From: Lineus longissimus
Lineage: Eukaryota; Nemertea; Pilidiophora; Heteronemertea; Lineidae
NCBI RefSeq assembly: GCF_910592395.1
Contig: NC_088317.1
Location: 8,930,001-8,994,000 of the forward strand
DNA: 64,000 nucleotides
Reading direction: 5' to 3'
Shown: positions 47,501 through 58,869 of the stretch, piece by piece
Layout: the number at the start of each line of letters is the position of its first letter
How positions within the stretch are numbered: position 1 is the stretch's first letter
The notes under the pieces: generated by a model
Databases searched by the model: none
What the model was told of the DNA's origin: nothing
The model's input: only the letters and a program-made list of their open reading frames with translations
Program-made: the position numbers and the translations under genes

Positions 47501-48605
47501 TTGGAATATTTAATAATGCAGCTTCAACTGAGTATCTGAAGCATTTTTGATCAGAATTTTGTACATTAATCACTGCTCTTTTATGTTGAATCTTATCTGG
47601 TAAAGTAATATAGCTTGATCCTGAAAGTGGTGTGTAATTGACTGTGTGTAATTCAATCTTGATGACTTCTAAAAATTTCCAACCTGAACCTTCCTGAACT
47701 AAATTTTCGAGTTCTTTAAGGAAGTCTTCAATTAACTTGGAATAATCTAGCTCTTGACCCACATAAAGGATGTGTCTAGAACGAAGTTGAAATTCTTTCA
47801 CGTCATTCTTTCTTTTCATTAGAATATGTAGAATGATTGAAATTTTTAATCCTTCTTTATTTTCAGCTTTAATTTTATCTTGTAAAACTGACTTAATTTT
47901 ATTGAGATAATTTTCAATGTCAATATGAGACAAACCTTCCATTTGGAAATGATTAACATATCCTCTGAAAGCGGAGTTAACTTTTTTGAATGTTTTTAAC
48001 TCCACATGTTTTTCAATCAATTCCTGGATGACTCTCTTTGTCATGGAACTTTTAACATTGATGTCAAGTTCCTTCGCCTTTTTGAAAAGATCTGATTTCA
48101 AAATACGTTTAATGGGTTCTTTAGTCAAGAGTTCTTTCAGTTTCTCAATATTAAGATTCTGGAAATTTTTATGGCCAAGTTCTTTTACTTTCTGTAAAAG
48201 AGGTTTTCTGATTGACATTTTTGGCTTCACAGGTCTTGGTTTGATGTCAATCAAATTTTCTTGTGATATTTTTTCTTCAATGATATTTTCTAGCTGTTCT
48301 TTTTTGAATTTTCTTGGATTTAAACCTAGTCTTTGAGCTAGAACTCTTTTTTCAATTTGTGACAAGTCAGAAACTGGCTTGTCAATTTTCACTTCGATGT
48401 CGTTGAAACTGTTGGGGATCTGTTCAAGTCCCTCAAGTAACTTTTCTCTTGATAGAGATCCATAATTCTTCATCTTGTTTCTGTAAGCTAAAATTTTTAG
48501 CTCATCTGAAGAAAGTCCCTCAATTAATTTCATATTATTCGTTGTCGTTGTCATTTCTTTATTAGAAGAAAAGTTTTTTAATTTTTTCGTTGACGCTCGC
48601 TCCAT
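44587..48605 (-). pseudogene. POLB: DNA polymerase B (Polinton type), one stop and one frameshift
   Basis: About 1340 codons from ATG 48605 (TAATAAATG). The N terminus has four SAP/HeH-like helix pairs (L-S-S-D-E-L-K-I-L-A-Y-R and similar, residues about 20-200). The V-I-N-V-Q-N-S-D-Q-K-C-F block and a Cys/His finger follow. A TAA at 46971-46973 interrupts just before Exo I (VADFES). Then come an endonuclease-VII-like finger (DHNHFNGKYRGPACNKC), Exo II (FHNLSGYDAH), Exo III (YLRTDVLLLAD) and motif A (YVDVNNLYG). The frame shifts near 45640-45650, and motif B (KLMNNSCFGKT) and motif C (YTDTDS) are in the last frame, ending at 44587. All catalytic motifs are conserved, so inactivation is recent or apparent only. 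Confidence 0.92.
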
Positions 48606-48619
48606 TTATTATAAGAAAA

Positions 48620-48940
48620 GTTTGTTATTAGATATAAGCATGGGGGAATCCCCTTTTTTTAGTTTCAGTTTCGATTAGTGAGTTTATAATCATGTTTATG
48701 ATTATAAGATGACTAATGGAGCAAAGTTAATTGAAGAACTTCAACGAATAATATGAAATTAACTGATGTAAAAATTGAAAGTAAAATCAGATTTTTTTAA
48801 TGAAATTTAAAATTCTACATAATCACCACTTGGTCTAAAATGTAGAACTTAGGGCTTACTACACCCATAAGAATTAAAGAATTGTTATGGATGTGGTCAT
48901 CATTTATATTATAAAAGTTTTGTTCATTTTATTTATAATA
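48620..48940. other. Spacer between PolB start and right TIR
   Basis: About 320 bp of AT-rich DNA with no supported gene. It presumably holds PolB upstream signals (an AAACTTTTCTTATAATAAATG-like leader precedes the start). Only a tiny frame of about 15 codons occurs. Confidence 0.5.
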
Positions 48941-49531
48941 ATTTGTATTAGATATAAGATGAGTATAAAATTAGTCCAAGAGATTAAACCCATAGAATTT
49001 CTTTCCCTGTTTGGTCTCCTTGACTCCTGTGAATCTTATGTAATTGTGGTGAAGATTTAATTTTTGTTTGATGATCGACGTGGCCCATACGGTCACTTCT
49101 TTCGCTTCTGAGTCCACCAGTTCAAGGAGGGTTGATTCTCCTATCTTTGTGGTAATTGTTCTGAATGATTTAATTTTATACCATGTGTTCACGGGAAGAT
49201 CTTTAAATTTTGTATATTCTGTCACTCTTGAATCAAGTTCTGAATTTGATGGAAAGGTGTTCATTTATTATAAGAAAAGTTTTTCACTTTTTTATTTTTT
49301 GAAATGTTGATAATTTTGATAATTTTGGACGATTTGGATGATTTAGTGACTTGACTGAGAAATGACTGGGGAGAATTTAGACTGAGAAATGACTGGAAAC
49401 TATTTATACTGGGATTTGACTGGGGAGAATTTAGACTGAGAAATGACTGGAAACTATTTATACTGAGAAATGACTCAGATAAGTTTGACTGGGATTTGAC
49501 TCTGAGCTACAATCCCCACTATTGTACTACT
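48941..49531 (-). repeat. P2 right terminal inverted repeat (591 bp)
   Basis: Reverse complement of 33252-33842 with two differences. It ends in ...ACTACT, followed by GAGGAG. Confidence 0.95.
48971..49264 (-). CDS. TIR-encoded small protein, OB-fold-like (right copy)
   Basis: 97 aa, identical in protein sequence to 33519-33812. It is transcribed inward from the right end, with the same AATAAATG start and the same duplicated TATA unit upstream. The two nucleotide differences fall in adjacent Gly and Phe codons and are synonymous. Confidence 0.65.
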   Translation of the reverse strand: MNTFPSNSELDSRVTEYTKFKDLPVNTWYKIKSFRTITTKIGESTLLELVDSEAKEVTVWATSIIKQKLNLHHNYIRFTGVKETKQGKKFYGFNLLD

Positions 49532-49597
49532 GAGGAGTTTGATGAACTTTTGTTTGACGATGAACAATTGTTTGATGATGACGACGATGAATTTTGA
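49532..49597 (+). pseudogene. Resumed C terminus of the pogo-type transposase gene
   Basis: Starting in the GAGGAG duplication (Glu-Glu), the frame that ended at the left P2 junction continues through an acidic tail rich in Asp/Glu/Phe to TGA 49595-49597. An acidic C terminus is typical of pogo-family transposases. Positions 49532-49537 are the right copy of the P2 target duplication. Confidence 0.8.
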
Positions 49598-49600
49598 ATT

Positions 49601-49606
49601 AATAAA
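49601..49606 (+). terminator. Polyadenylation signal of the pogo-type gene
   Basis: AATAAA four bases after the transposase stop codon. Confidence 0.5.
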
Positions 49607-49950
49607 ACGTTAATTGTTGTAAAGCTATCGTTTCTGTTCTATTTTATTACGCAAAGTGCATGTATACTAACCCAACCACCCCAACCCCATGCCCACCCAC
49701 ACCCACATCCACACATACATCCCACCCCCTCTATACTAGGCTTATTTTGTTTCAGACATGAGTATTTACGACTTGTGAATGACATTTTTCTGCAACGTAC
49801 TGTAGTTCATACATGCACTACTGAACAGTTAGATGTGTTGGTTGAGGTCTGAACAAAGTCTTCGCCCAAGCCACAGCCTAGAAAAAGATTTGTCCAGACA
49901 AAACATAAGATAACATAACATAAGATGTCATAATAGAGTATACTGTAACT

Positions 49951-50698
49951 CTAATGCCCGCCGTTCACGATCAAATCTGTTGGTCAAACTTTTGTGTCAA
50001 ATTTTCTAGTTCAGCCGCCCGTCGTGCACGATGGATTTATTTCATCAAATCTTTTCCAATATGGCTCCCGTGCAGTCAAGACTGATTGCGGCAGCTGCTG
50101 CATGTGCAGCCATAACTGCAATTGTTGCGAGCCCTATACTCTTCGATCAACACATCTACAGCATTTTGTGTCCAAACCATCTTGGTACAAGCCTGCGTTT
50201 CGACCGAGTGTGCAGGTATGGTGCGAGTTGCTTGTATAAAGTGTACCTGAATTATTTCTTGGCGCATAATACTCATTATTATAACTATTAACTGTCTTTG
50301 TCGCTGTCCCGGCTCACAAAGGATCGGTACAGTATATGAATAGGCCTACCTATTCGGACAGCTCTTATAGTGAAAGACCATGCTTTAATTGTTACTAAAA
50401 ACGTCAATGCGCGTCACACCTGAAAAAAACCCCATCTAATTGATGTGTTCATTGATTGATGGCCCGGTAATATTGAAATGGCTACTTTGACTCAAACGGT
50501 TAATCGTACAGAAAAAATCCAATCCCGCCGCTCACGATCCAATATTTCCGAATCGTACTAAATAAATAGGACCGGTTCTATCCACAACAATTTTTATCCT
50601 AGGAACATATTTCATCCAATTTCCCGTCGTTCACGATCAAACTTTTTGGTCATATTTTTTTGGTCAAATTAAATTTGATCGTGAACGGCGGGCATTAG
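49951..50698. mobile_element. Fold-back element, about 750 bp
   Basis: 26-bp perfect inverted ends (CTAATGCCCGCCGTTCACGA...) at 49951-49976 and 50673-50698. The interior has short frames (50031-50291, Ala-rich) that I do not recognise and more copies of the CCGCCGTTCACGATC motif near 50525 and 50625. It is probably a non-autonomous DNA transposon; its target duplication is not clear. Confidence 0.6.
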
Positions 50699-50974
50699 GT
50701 ACAAAAATGAAATAGACGTCTTGCACCGTAACAGTCATGTCCGTGCTTCAATTTACAATACCGAGGATTGACAGAGTTGGATGTTCCAAACAGTGCACAC
50801 CTACCGCCTGCTATAAGTCGTAAATTGACCTAACTTGGTCTCATAAATTTTTCGGGCCATTTGGCTGACGGCGGGGTAAGTTTGATTTTAAAGTATATGG
50901 TTGACAATAATTTGTGATATCAAATGTCACTGGAGTTAAGAAAGGTGCCCTAGTTAAAGCCTTATGAGCAATCA

Positions 50975-51640
50975 CGCCATTTTACCTCTGTGACCTTGAA
51001 AGGTAGGTCAAATCAAAATCGGCACAACTTGTGACGTATCTTTGCTTGGAGTACCTACCATAAAATATATCAAATCAAGTCATAAAAAACCAATATATTG
51101 CACTTTTCACCTTTTCAGTTTTGGCCCCTGGTGGCCAAGTCTAGAATAAGATTGGACCGAAATTCAGTGTGTGTGTTTATCTGACCTGGAGGGTCATGTA
51201 TACCAAGTTTCAAGTTCATAAGCTTTGTCGATTAAGAAAAGTGTCATAGTTAACGTTAACTAACGGCAGACTTACGCCATTTGACTTATGTAATTTAAGT
51301 CAAATCAAAAACCTGTCAGAAATGTGATGCATTCTTGCTTGGAGTACCTACCACAAAAAAATATTATCGAAAACAAGTCACTAATCAGCAAGATATTGCA
51401 CTTTGTACCTTATCAGTTTTGGCCCCCTAGTGGCCAAGTGAAGATTCAGATCAAACTGAAATTCAGCATCAGAGGTTATCTGATGTAGGGGTCATGTGTA
51501 CCATGTTTCAAGCTCATAGCTCTAGTGGCTAAGAAATGCGCCACTGTTTTTAAAACAGGATACTGACGACACAGTGACGACGATGGACGACGGAGGCTGT
51601 GGTATTGTATAGACTCGAGGTGACCTACGGTGAGCCATAA
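50975..51640. repeat. Dispersed tandem-unit repeat, about two units
   Basis: It has the same unit landmarks as 21638-22615 (TGACCTCTGTGACCTTGAAA, CCTGGTGGCCAAGT, GACGACG run). It ends near 51645 with a degenerate hairpin and GTGAGCCATAAA. Confidence 0.75.
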
Positions 51641-52739
51641 ATCCCGTAGAATAAAATAGTTCATGTCAGTGCCACAAACTATTTATATGATCGGTAGATT
51701 ATGTTGCCATGGTGGCTAAACAGCCGCAACCTCGAATCGGTACTACACACAATATGTGTACGTTAAACTCTGGATCGGCGAATTACTAACATTCTGCAAG
51801 GCTTTTATCTCTTCCGCTACTCACTAATAAAGACAAAGTTTGCACTTAGCTAACACAGAAACACGCATTTGGACGTAATATATATGGTTTTTGCGAACGG
51901 TTTCTCTCGCGATATTACCTGGGTGGTCAGCCGATGCCGATGCAGAGCGCAGTCCATACGCTTCTAAACCTGGAGCCAAGCCTGTGTCGATCTGTCCCCT
52001 CAAGTCAACACATGATATTCGTCTCCTGTTGCATATGTGCATGGGGCGGAGACGAATCTAAAAATATCATCAGAAACGTGTCGCTAAATAGAGTTGACTT
52101 GTCAGTCACTAGCAAGAAGACTTGTGGAAATCAGAAAAAACAATGTGTGTTGTTCCCCCTTCCAGAGAGGTTTGACGTTTATTTTCAAAATCACCTAGCG
52201 AATCATACGCTGGTATGAGCCCTAGGCCTTACTTACAACACGATGTAGCCCTAATAATTTCTTTTTCATCCATTAATCACAAATATGTAATATGTCGAAA
52301 AATCCAGTGGCAATTGAACATCCGTTCCTGCACAGTGGATTTCTTACGTCCAATCAGCATTTAAATGAGACATGACCTGAAATTTGCATAGTGGCATGGC
52401 GGAACCCAACTGACGTTTATCGTGACGTTACACCGGGACTCCAACCACGTGGTCTTGCCTGATCAATTTTCGCTCACAGAGAATACATTCTCGAGAGCGT
52501 AACAAAGTCATCAAAATATAAATTTTTAAATTTCAGATGAAGCCAGAAATAATTAGGCATCTTGTTATACTAACTTCCTGCCAACGCTGAAAGTTTGATG
52601 GCGATACTCATCATAGTTTTCAATTATTCTGTGGACAAACCCATTCCAAAAGATATTCCAGAGAAAGATCGAAAGTCAGTGAAAATAAGGAAGATTGCCA
52701 ACTACGTGGCAGGCAGTCTTGATAAGTGAAATACTGCGC
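51641..52739. other. Host DNA, no gene seen
   Basis: No convincing coding sequence. The short frames at 51824-52218 overlap on opposite strands and show no motif. Confidence 0.4.
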
Positions 52740-53030
52740 GTTTTAACTTTTAAGTTTTGGCCGACGATGGTGGTCAAGAAGAGAACGAAATCAGACCAAA
52801 ATTCATTGTCGGATGTTATCTGACGTAGGGAGTCATGTGCAAGTTCATCGCTTTAGCAGAAATGTGCCATAGTCACACTCTAGCAACCAATTAACCCCAT
52901 GACATATGTGACCTTGAAAAGTAAGTCAAATCAATAAATCGTAATAGATGTTACCTGGTCACTAAGCCCTACCATGAAAAATTATAGAAAACAAATCACT
53001 AATAAGAGAGATATCGCACTTCGTATGACC
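52740..53030. repeat. Dispersed tandem-unit repeat, diverged unit
   Basis: GTTTTGGCC...GGTCAAG, ATCAGACCAAAATTC and TATGTGACCTTGAAAAGTAAG mark an old unit. Confidence 0.65.
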
Positions 53031-54528
53031 TCACGTATCACCACCTGGTTACAAGAGACGGTGTTGTATTAACATTTATCAGGGAGGAGTGCGAAACATG
53101 TAAGAAGGTTTCATGTTGGTACAATGAACGGTCAAGGAGGATATATCACTTTTAGACTGACTGATGGCAAGAGACAGAGTTGGATTGAAATTTTAAGGGT
53201 GCTGTGCATCTGTCAATATGCAGGAAAATATATCGTTCCGCTAACACTAACAATAACGATAACACAATTTTTTACATCGTATCATGCAACATATTTCAGG
53301 TAAAGAAAATGTAAGCTATTTCACTGCTAACATTTTTTTTCTCCAATAATGCAATTACGTCAAACACAACCATTAACAAGAGCAACGCACAGCGTGGCAT
53401 ATGTCCCCGTCTGGATTTGAGACGAGTTGGAGATCTTTATACCAGAGGGTGCTGATTGTCAATTGTCGTTCGTAAACAATTTGTAAAGTTCGAGTAAGGG
53501 ATTTTGGATATATGTTGTATGGGAAGTGATGTACATGTTGCAGTGCATTTGGCAAAATACATGTAGCATCAAGTTTTGTTATGTTACAACACGGTTCTGG
53601 TGGAAGGTTTGGAAGAAGAAACAACAGGGATAGATAATATGGACTGTTAGGCACTTTTACACGGAATTTTTTACTTGATTGATCTTAGATGTTTTATTCT
53701 GCATCATATGTTCATTGTACACAAGCATATCTTATTGCATATAATGCAATACTTGTGTGGTCTATAGAGAATGGGCAAGTTCACATTTGGTGGTGTGTTA
53801 TGATTAAGGAATATGTTAGCGCTTTTCAACGCCTGGTGCAATTAGTTGATGCAAAAGTACATAACATACATTAAATTCATGATAAGAAGTTTTCAATGTT
53901 GTTATATTATTTTGTATCATTTACACTTTGGCCAGGAGTTGAAAGCGGTAACAGATTCATCAATCATAACACACCATCAAATGTGAACTCACCCAATAAA
54001 GACTAGGAGGGGCCATTGTGCTCACCTGTCGATATGAAAGGGAGAGTATGAGGAAGAACTTGTCATTGTTAGGGGTTAATCATGCAATAGTTGTGGGATG
54101 GTGTGGTTTGTCTTGAAAAAGTGGAGTTAGTCGTATTGTTTTCCGCGTGCACATGTTACTGACGTTGGAATAAGTGAATCGTTATTTGTGGGAGAAGCTG
54201 AGAGATGTTTTCTGGCCAATTAAGACGGGTTTACATGTGTCTTAGCTATTCAGTGACTATTGAAAATAAACAGCGCATTCACATTTTGTAAAACCTGCTG
54301 TCATTGGCCGAAATTTCAAATGAATGGGATGTACCTGGAATTGCGTGTGATTACGCTATCTTGAAAGGAGTATTTATCCTCGGCTTGCGATTAGAGAGAA
54401 ATGTTGAAAAATATGATACAAGAACAATTGAAGCAAGGAATGCACAGTATAGAATATGATGTACTAAGTAACTAGGTAGCAGTTTGTATTCATTTTTGAG
54501 ACAATAACATAGTTACAAGACAGCCCTA
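53031..54528. other. Host DNA, no gene seen
   Basis: AT-rich sequence with no long frame and no recognised repeat. Confidence 0.4.
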
Positions 54529-55046
54529 TAGTCGGATTCATAAGTAAATGTCACTGCCCTTTTGGGCCGCTGCGCAAAAACTACTGGGCCGATTTCTTCA
54601 AAGTTTGGTTTTTCTTGAATCTAATTTCGGAACCCAAGAGGATTTTCATATTTCAGTAACCATGGTTACGAAATAATTTTTTTGTATGTATTGGTGTACA
54701 TTGACGTAGTGTATTGATTTTGACATTTTCTCCTCTGTACTGCTTATTTCTGGATGCAATTTGCTGAAATGTTCAGTTTAATTTTTTTTCGTGTGTATCT
54801 TTAAAGCTGCCAAGTTTCATTTAGAACTATCCATCAAAAAAAAATCGAGCCCTCCAGATTCCCCAAAAATGACCAGCCAAAGGGCTCCAAAGTTGACAAT
54901 TTTTTCTTTATAATCTCTAATCTGGAAATTGTCTTGGGTCCCGAAATTAGATTCAAGAAAAACCAAACTTTGAAGAAATCGGCCCAATAGTTTTTGCACA
55001 GCGACCCAAAAGGGCAGTCAGTGATATTTACTTATGAATCCGACTA
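54529..55046. mobile_element. MITE with TA target duplication, 518 bp
   Basis: Ends TAGTCGGATTCATAAGTAAA are inverted at 55027-55046, and inverted similarity extends about 120 bp on each side. TA flanks it at 54527-54528 and 55047-55048, as for Tc1/mariner-type elements. No coding capacity. Confidence 0.8.
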
Positions 55047-55048
55047 TA

Positions 55049-56099
55049 CTACTTAGGCCTAACTATAAAAGCACTGATGACAGCTGTGCTACATTTTCAT
55101 CATTATCATCATCTACTTTAGTCAACCAGCTCAGATGACCTTTCTTGGGGCAGTGATCGGTAACGGTGAACTCCTTCCGACCCAACAGGCAAATGTTTAC
55201 ATTTGTGTCTCCGTGTATCATGGATTCATGTGTATACTAACACCGTTGTTGTGTTGACACACTGACTGACTCTGACTGTGTACATTTCTACAGCTTTTTA
55301 AGCACTTGTGACATGTTTACAAAAATTAAAGCAAGTGTTTTTAGTAGAGGTTTACCTAATGAGTAGCGTCTGGGTGATTATAAACCATTAACTTGTGTTT
55401 AAAAGCCCACATTGTAACGAAAGGTTCCGGCTTGACGCTAATCTCCAATGACGGCAGCGGCCATTTTGCCATACTCTCGAAACTTTGGGATCGTCAAATG
55501 CAATGGAAATCACATAATTTCTGACACACACTGCTACAATCCATCATTTTATTGTTCTTTCACAGTATTATTAGGCCACCCCGATTCGCAAGGCAGCTTG
55601 TACCAACTGGCTCTGCATTGACTATCCCCATTCCAAGCCGAAGAACAGTGTGACAAGTTTCTCATTTTACCTTCCAATCACAGTCAAAATTTTCTAAAAC
55701 AACCGGCAATGAGGACAAACTAATCATCTCAAACCAATCACAAGAATGTAATCAACACATACGACCTCATCCGAAGAGCGGATGATTAAGTTTTAGCATT
55801 GATTCAAGGTGATTTAATTCCTTCTTCGTCTCGCTTCAAATTCATAAAATGGCTGTCTTCCATACATTGTAGTATGCAGATCTAGTGGCGCAGTACAACA
55901 CTGCGCATCTGGGATACCCCGACGGATTGCCTCGAACCGCGAAATTCAAAACTGCTGGCAATGTGCCAACTGAAATTTTTCACAATACCGCCACCTAGTG
56001 ATATGAAAAGAAATTAATCTATTTAATATCGAAACCTCTATATCAGGCCGACCTCTAAAATTTCATTTCAAACTTCAATCTGCTGGAATAAAGAAAATG
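55049..56099. other. Host DNA, no gene seen
   Basis: No supported coding sequence or RNA gene. Confidence 0.4.
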
Positions 56100-56630
56100 G
56101 GCTTTTTTAACATTGACCTACTTATACCTGAATAGTAGGTCACACTGACCTTAATCTGTGTCAACATGTAGAGATGCCCAATAGGTGTCTACATATCAAA
56201 TTTAGAGAGTCTATGACCAATAGCAAAAAAACGTGCCATGATCAAAGAAATTTTAGAGTTCGACCTCTGTGACCTTGAAATGAAGGTCAAATCAAAAACC
56301 CGTGTTATATGTGATGTACCTTTATTAGATACACCCACCATAAAATTTTCATCACTCTAGCTTTAACCATAAGCTTCAAAATGACAAAAATATGTTTTCA
56401 AAGAGCACCCCCTATATGGCAGACCAGCAGTCAAATTGCGCTGATTTTCATTCTGAAGGAAGGTCTTGCCTAGGGGTACCCACACACTAAGTATGAACTT
56501 TCTGGGTCAAGCGGTTAAGAAACGTGCCATGATTTTGTCAAAGGTTAACGACGGACGACGACGACGATGACGACGACGGACGCCAGACGCCGCGGTATCG
56601 TATTAGCTCACCTGACAGGTGAGCTAAACA
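56100..56630. repeat. Dispersed tandem-unit repeat with terminal hairpin
   Basis: About two units. The right end is a (ACG)n run followed by a perfect hairpin at 56603-56627 with arms TTAGCTCACCTG / CAGGTGAGCTAA around one base. Confidence 0.8.
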
Positions 56631-58869
56631 GGGGTGGATCAAACGCTAGAGGTGGTAAGACAGTGGAGAAGACATAATTTTTTGAATGGAATTTTATTAT
56701 TAATGCAAAAATAGGCAAGTACAGTGTATACAATAAACTTATGAAAAATATGTATGGATGTACTGATTATTCTTGTCCAGCAAGTGATTAATAATCATAT
56801 ATATGTACATTCATTGAAAATCACAGTTAATTATATTTTTGTATACTTGAGACAAACTTATTACTCTAGAATTTTGGCTATAAAAGCAGACAAAGGAGAT
56901 TCACTGGACTTGGTGTAAAACTATAACATTGAATATAAGGGTGGCCTATTGTGCATAATTTCGATTGGCGATGTTTGCAGTAAATGCATGTGTGGTTTGA
57001 GTGTAGGCCTTGAGCTCGCTGGTCTTATAGCCAAGATTCTAGAGTATATTAATATACATGTAAAATATGTAGGTTTAGTCAGTTGGCCGCGCCCCCGTTC
57101 GCAGCGCTCAAAAAGCGTTTATCTCTGCGTTGCGCTGCTACTGTCACCTATCGGTAAAAAATTGGTACTAACTCGCGCCATATTTGTGGCAGAGACTAAA
57201 ACCTCTGTAGCATGCACGACTGTTCGGGGAGAGCGATTGATCAAAGATGGCGAAATTGTTAGTTATTGTAAGAAAAAATTGGTGTTTATTCCATCAAATT
57301 CCATGCAAAATCAACCGAGTTTGATCAATTTTTCGAAAGATGATATTTTTGCAATCTTCGCTGAACATACCTCACTCAAAGATATTTTCCCACTTTGCGA
57401 CGATATTTGGTAAATTGATATCTTGCGAAGTGAAGTACATGTAGAATAAATTTAAGAACATAGACATACATTCACTTCACTAAAGATTACCTGATCATAG
57501 ATATTACAGCTTTGATCGGCAGTCATATAATTACAACTACATGTATTTCAGACCTTGGTGAAATGAAATCAACCAACAAGGGCAAAGCAATGATTGATGT
57601 ACCCAGTATTACCTTGGTAGAATGGTGTACAGAGAGACTTTTCACTGCCTTTCCATCAGCAAATACATCACCAACCTCTGAAGAAAAACATGTCAAAAAC
57701 ATTTAATCAATGCTGGTGCCAGTGGTGGTATGGTGAGATATCACATGTATCAGATGTTCAACGGATGTTCAACTAAAATTCTGTAAAAGTATGCCCTCTA
57801 CGGTAGTGTCTGAAGGTGGCCTCGACATTGGTCCCTGTCCTGTTAGGCTGCTGTAATCAATAAATTTCCAACACTTGAGTTGGCATGACTGGGCTGAGAC
57901 TGACAGTGACATACTGAACTGACATTGACAGCACATCATGAGACATGATGCATGACATGTACACTACAGTGTACTGTATAGTGTAGTGTAGATCTAGGCC
58001 CTACTACACAGGTAAATTGTGTAGGCTACTGTGTGGTGCATGCAGGCTTAGCCACCAGTGACATGACTCGATATACGTCTTTATGTACCGTGTGGTGAGT
58101 ACTGGAAGCCTGGCCCTTCGCGAGTCCAACCCCTGGGTCTGGGAGCAATCATTTGTCCCAACTTGCACAATGGCAAGGTCAAACGAGCGCATCACGCATC
58201 GGATCTTATCGAACAGGCCTTCAGATGTTATGCCCGGGTAGCTAAAAGTGATATGTCGATCATGATCCAGCTGAAGAGTCTCAGCGGACATGTACTTTAA
58301 TATACTGGCAGAAAAAATAACAGAAGAGTCGAAATTTTAATTTTCAAACGAAATGTTGATTTTGTAGCGATGGTGGCGATCCTAGTGTTTGGGCCTCTTC
58401 GGCTCAACTTCGGGTGTGGTCGGAACCTAAATCCGGCTGCAACATTTTCTGACAAAAATCAGAGGCAACTTAAACGTATTTTCCAGCAGTGCGACGGAAA
58501 TAATCATTTTTACTATCGTGTTATTCAGTCAAATATACATATAACAATAAATATCAGTCATTACTTCCGAGCACGCGTGATGTTTTTGATGAGTTACGTG
58601 CATTTATTCAACAAAATTACGTGTAAAAATTGCAAATTTTCGGGCGACGACCGCTGTTCAAAGTCACGTAAACAGCAAACCTCAGGACTTTTTACACTTT
58701 TTTTCTTAATGAAACTACTGATTAATGTTTCATCTAGAATAATATGTTCAGTTTACATGTCATTCAGAGAGATTTTGGCAAGTTTAGGATCGATTTCCGA
58801 CTTCATATTTTTCACGCCTAAATTTACGCGATAATGAGCTCGTAATTACATGCAGTGACTTCAAAATTG
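56631..58869. other. Host DNA without a recognised gene
   Basis: Open frames at 56949-57413 and 58370-58834 are long enough to notice but have no motifs and mixed composition. I cannot support them as genes. Confidence 0.35.

Larger units (their letters stand above)
33252..49531. mobile_element. P2: Polinton/Maverick element, complete with TIRs and TSD
   Basis: A 16,280-bp element with 591-bp TIRs starting 5'-AG (AGTAGTACAATAGTGGGG) and a 6-bp GAGGAG duplication. Two differences in 591 bp between TIRs indicate a recent insertion. It encodes PolB, integrase, ATPase, major and minor capsid proteins and about ten others, nearly all on the minus strand. Only PolB (one stop, one frameshift) and the ATPase (one frameshift) are broken. 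Those frameshifts lie in T runs, so sequencing or assembly error is possible. It shares most genes with P1 but in a different order. Confidence 0.95.

Noticed and set aside
56949-57413. A 154-aa host gene
   Set aside because: There are no recognisable motifs, composition is mixed and no clear splice signals are linked. It is likely a chance frame.
58370-58834. A 154-aa host gene
   Set aside because: Low-complexity hydrophobic and Cys/Lys-rich chance frame in AT-rich DNA, with no supporting signal.
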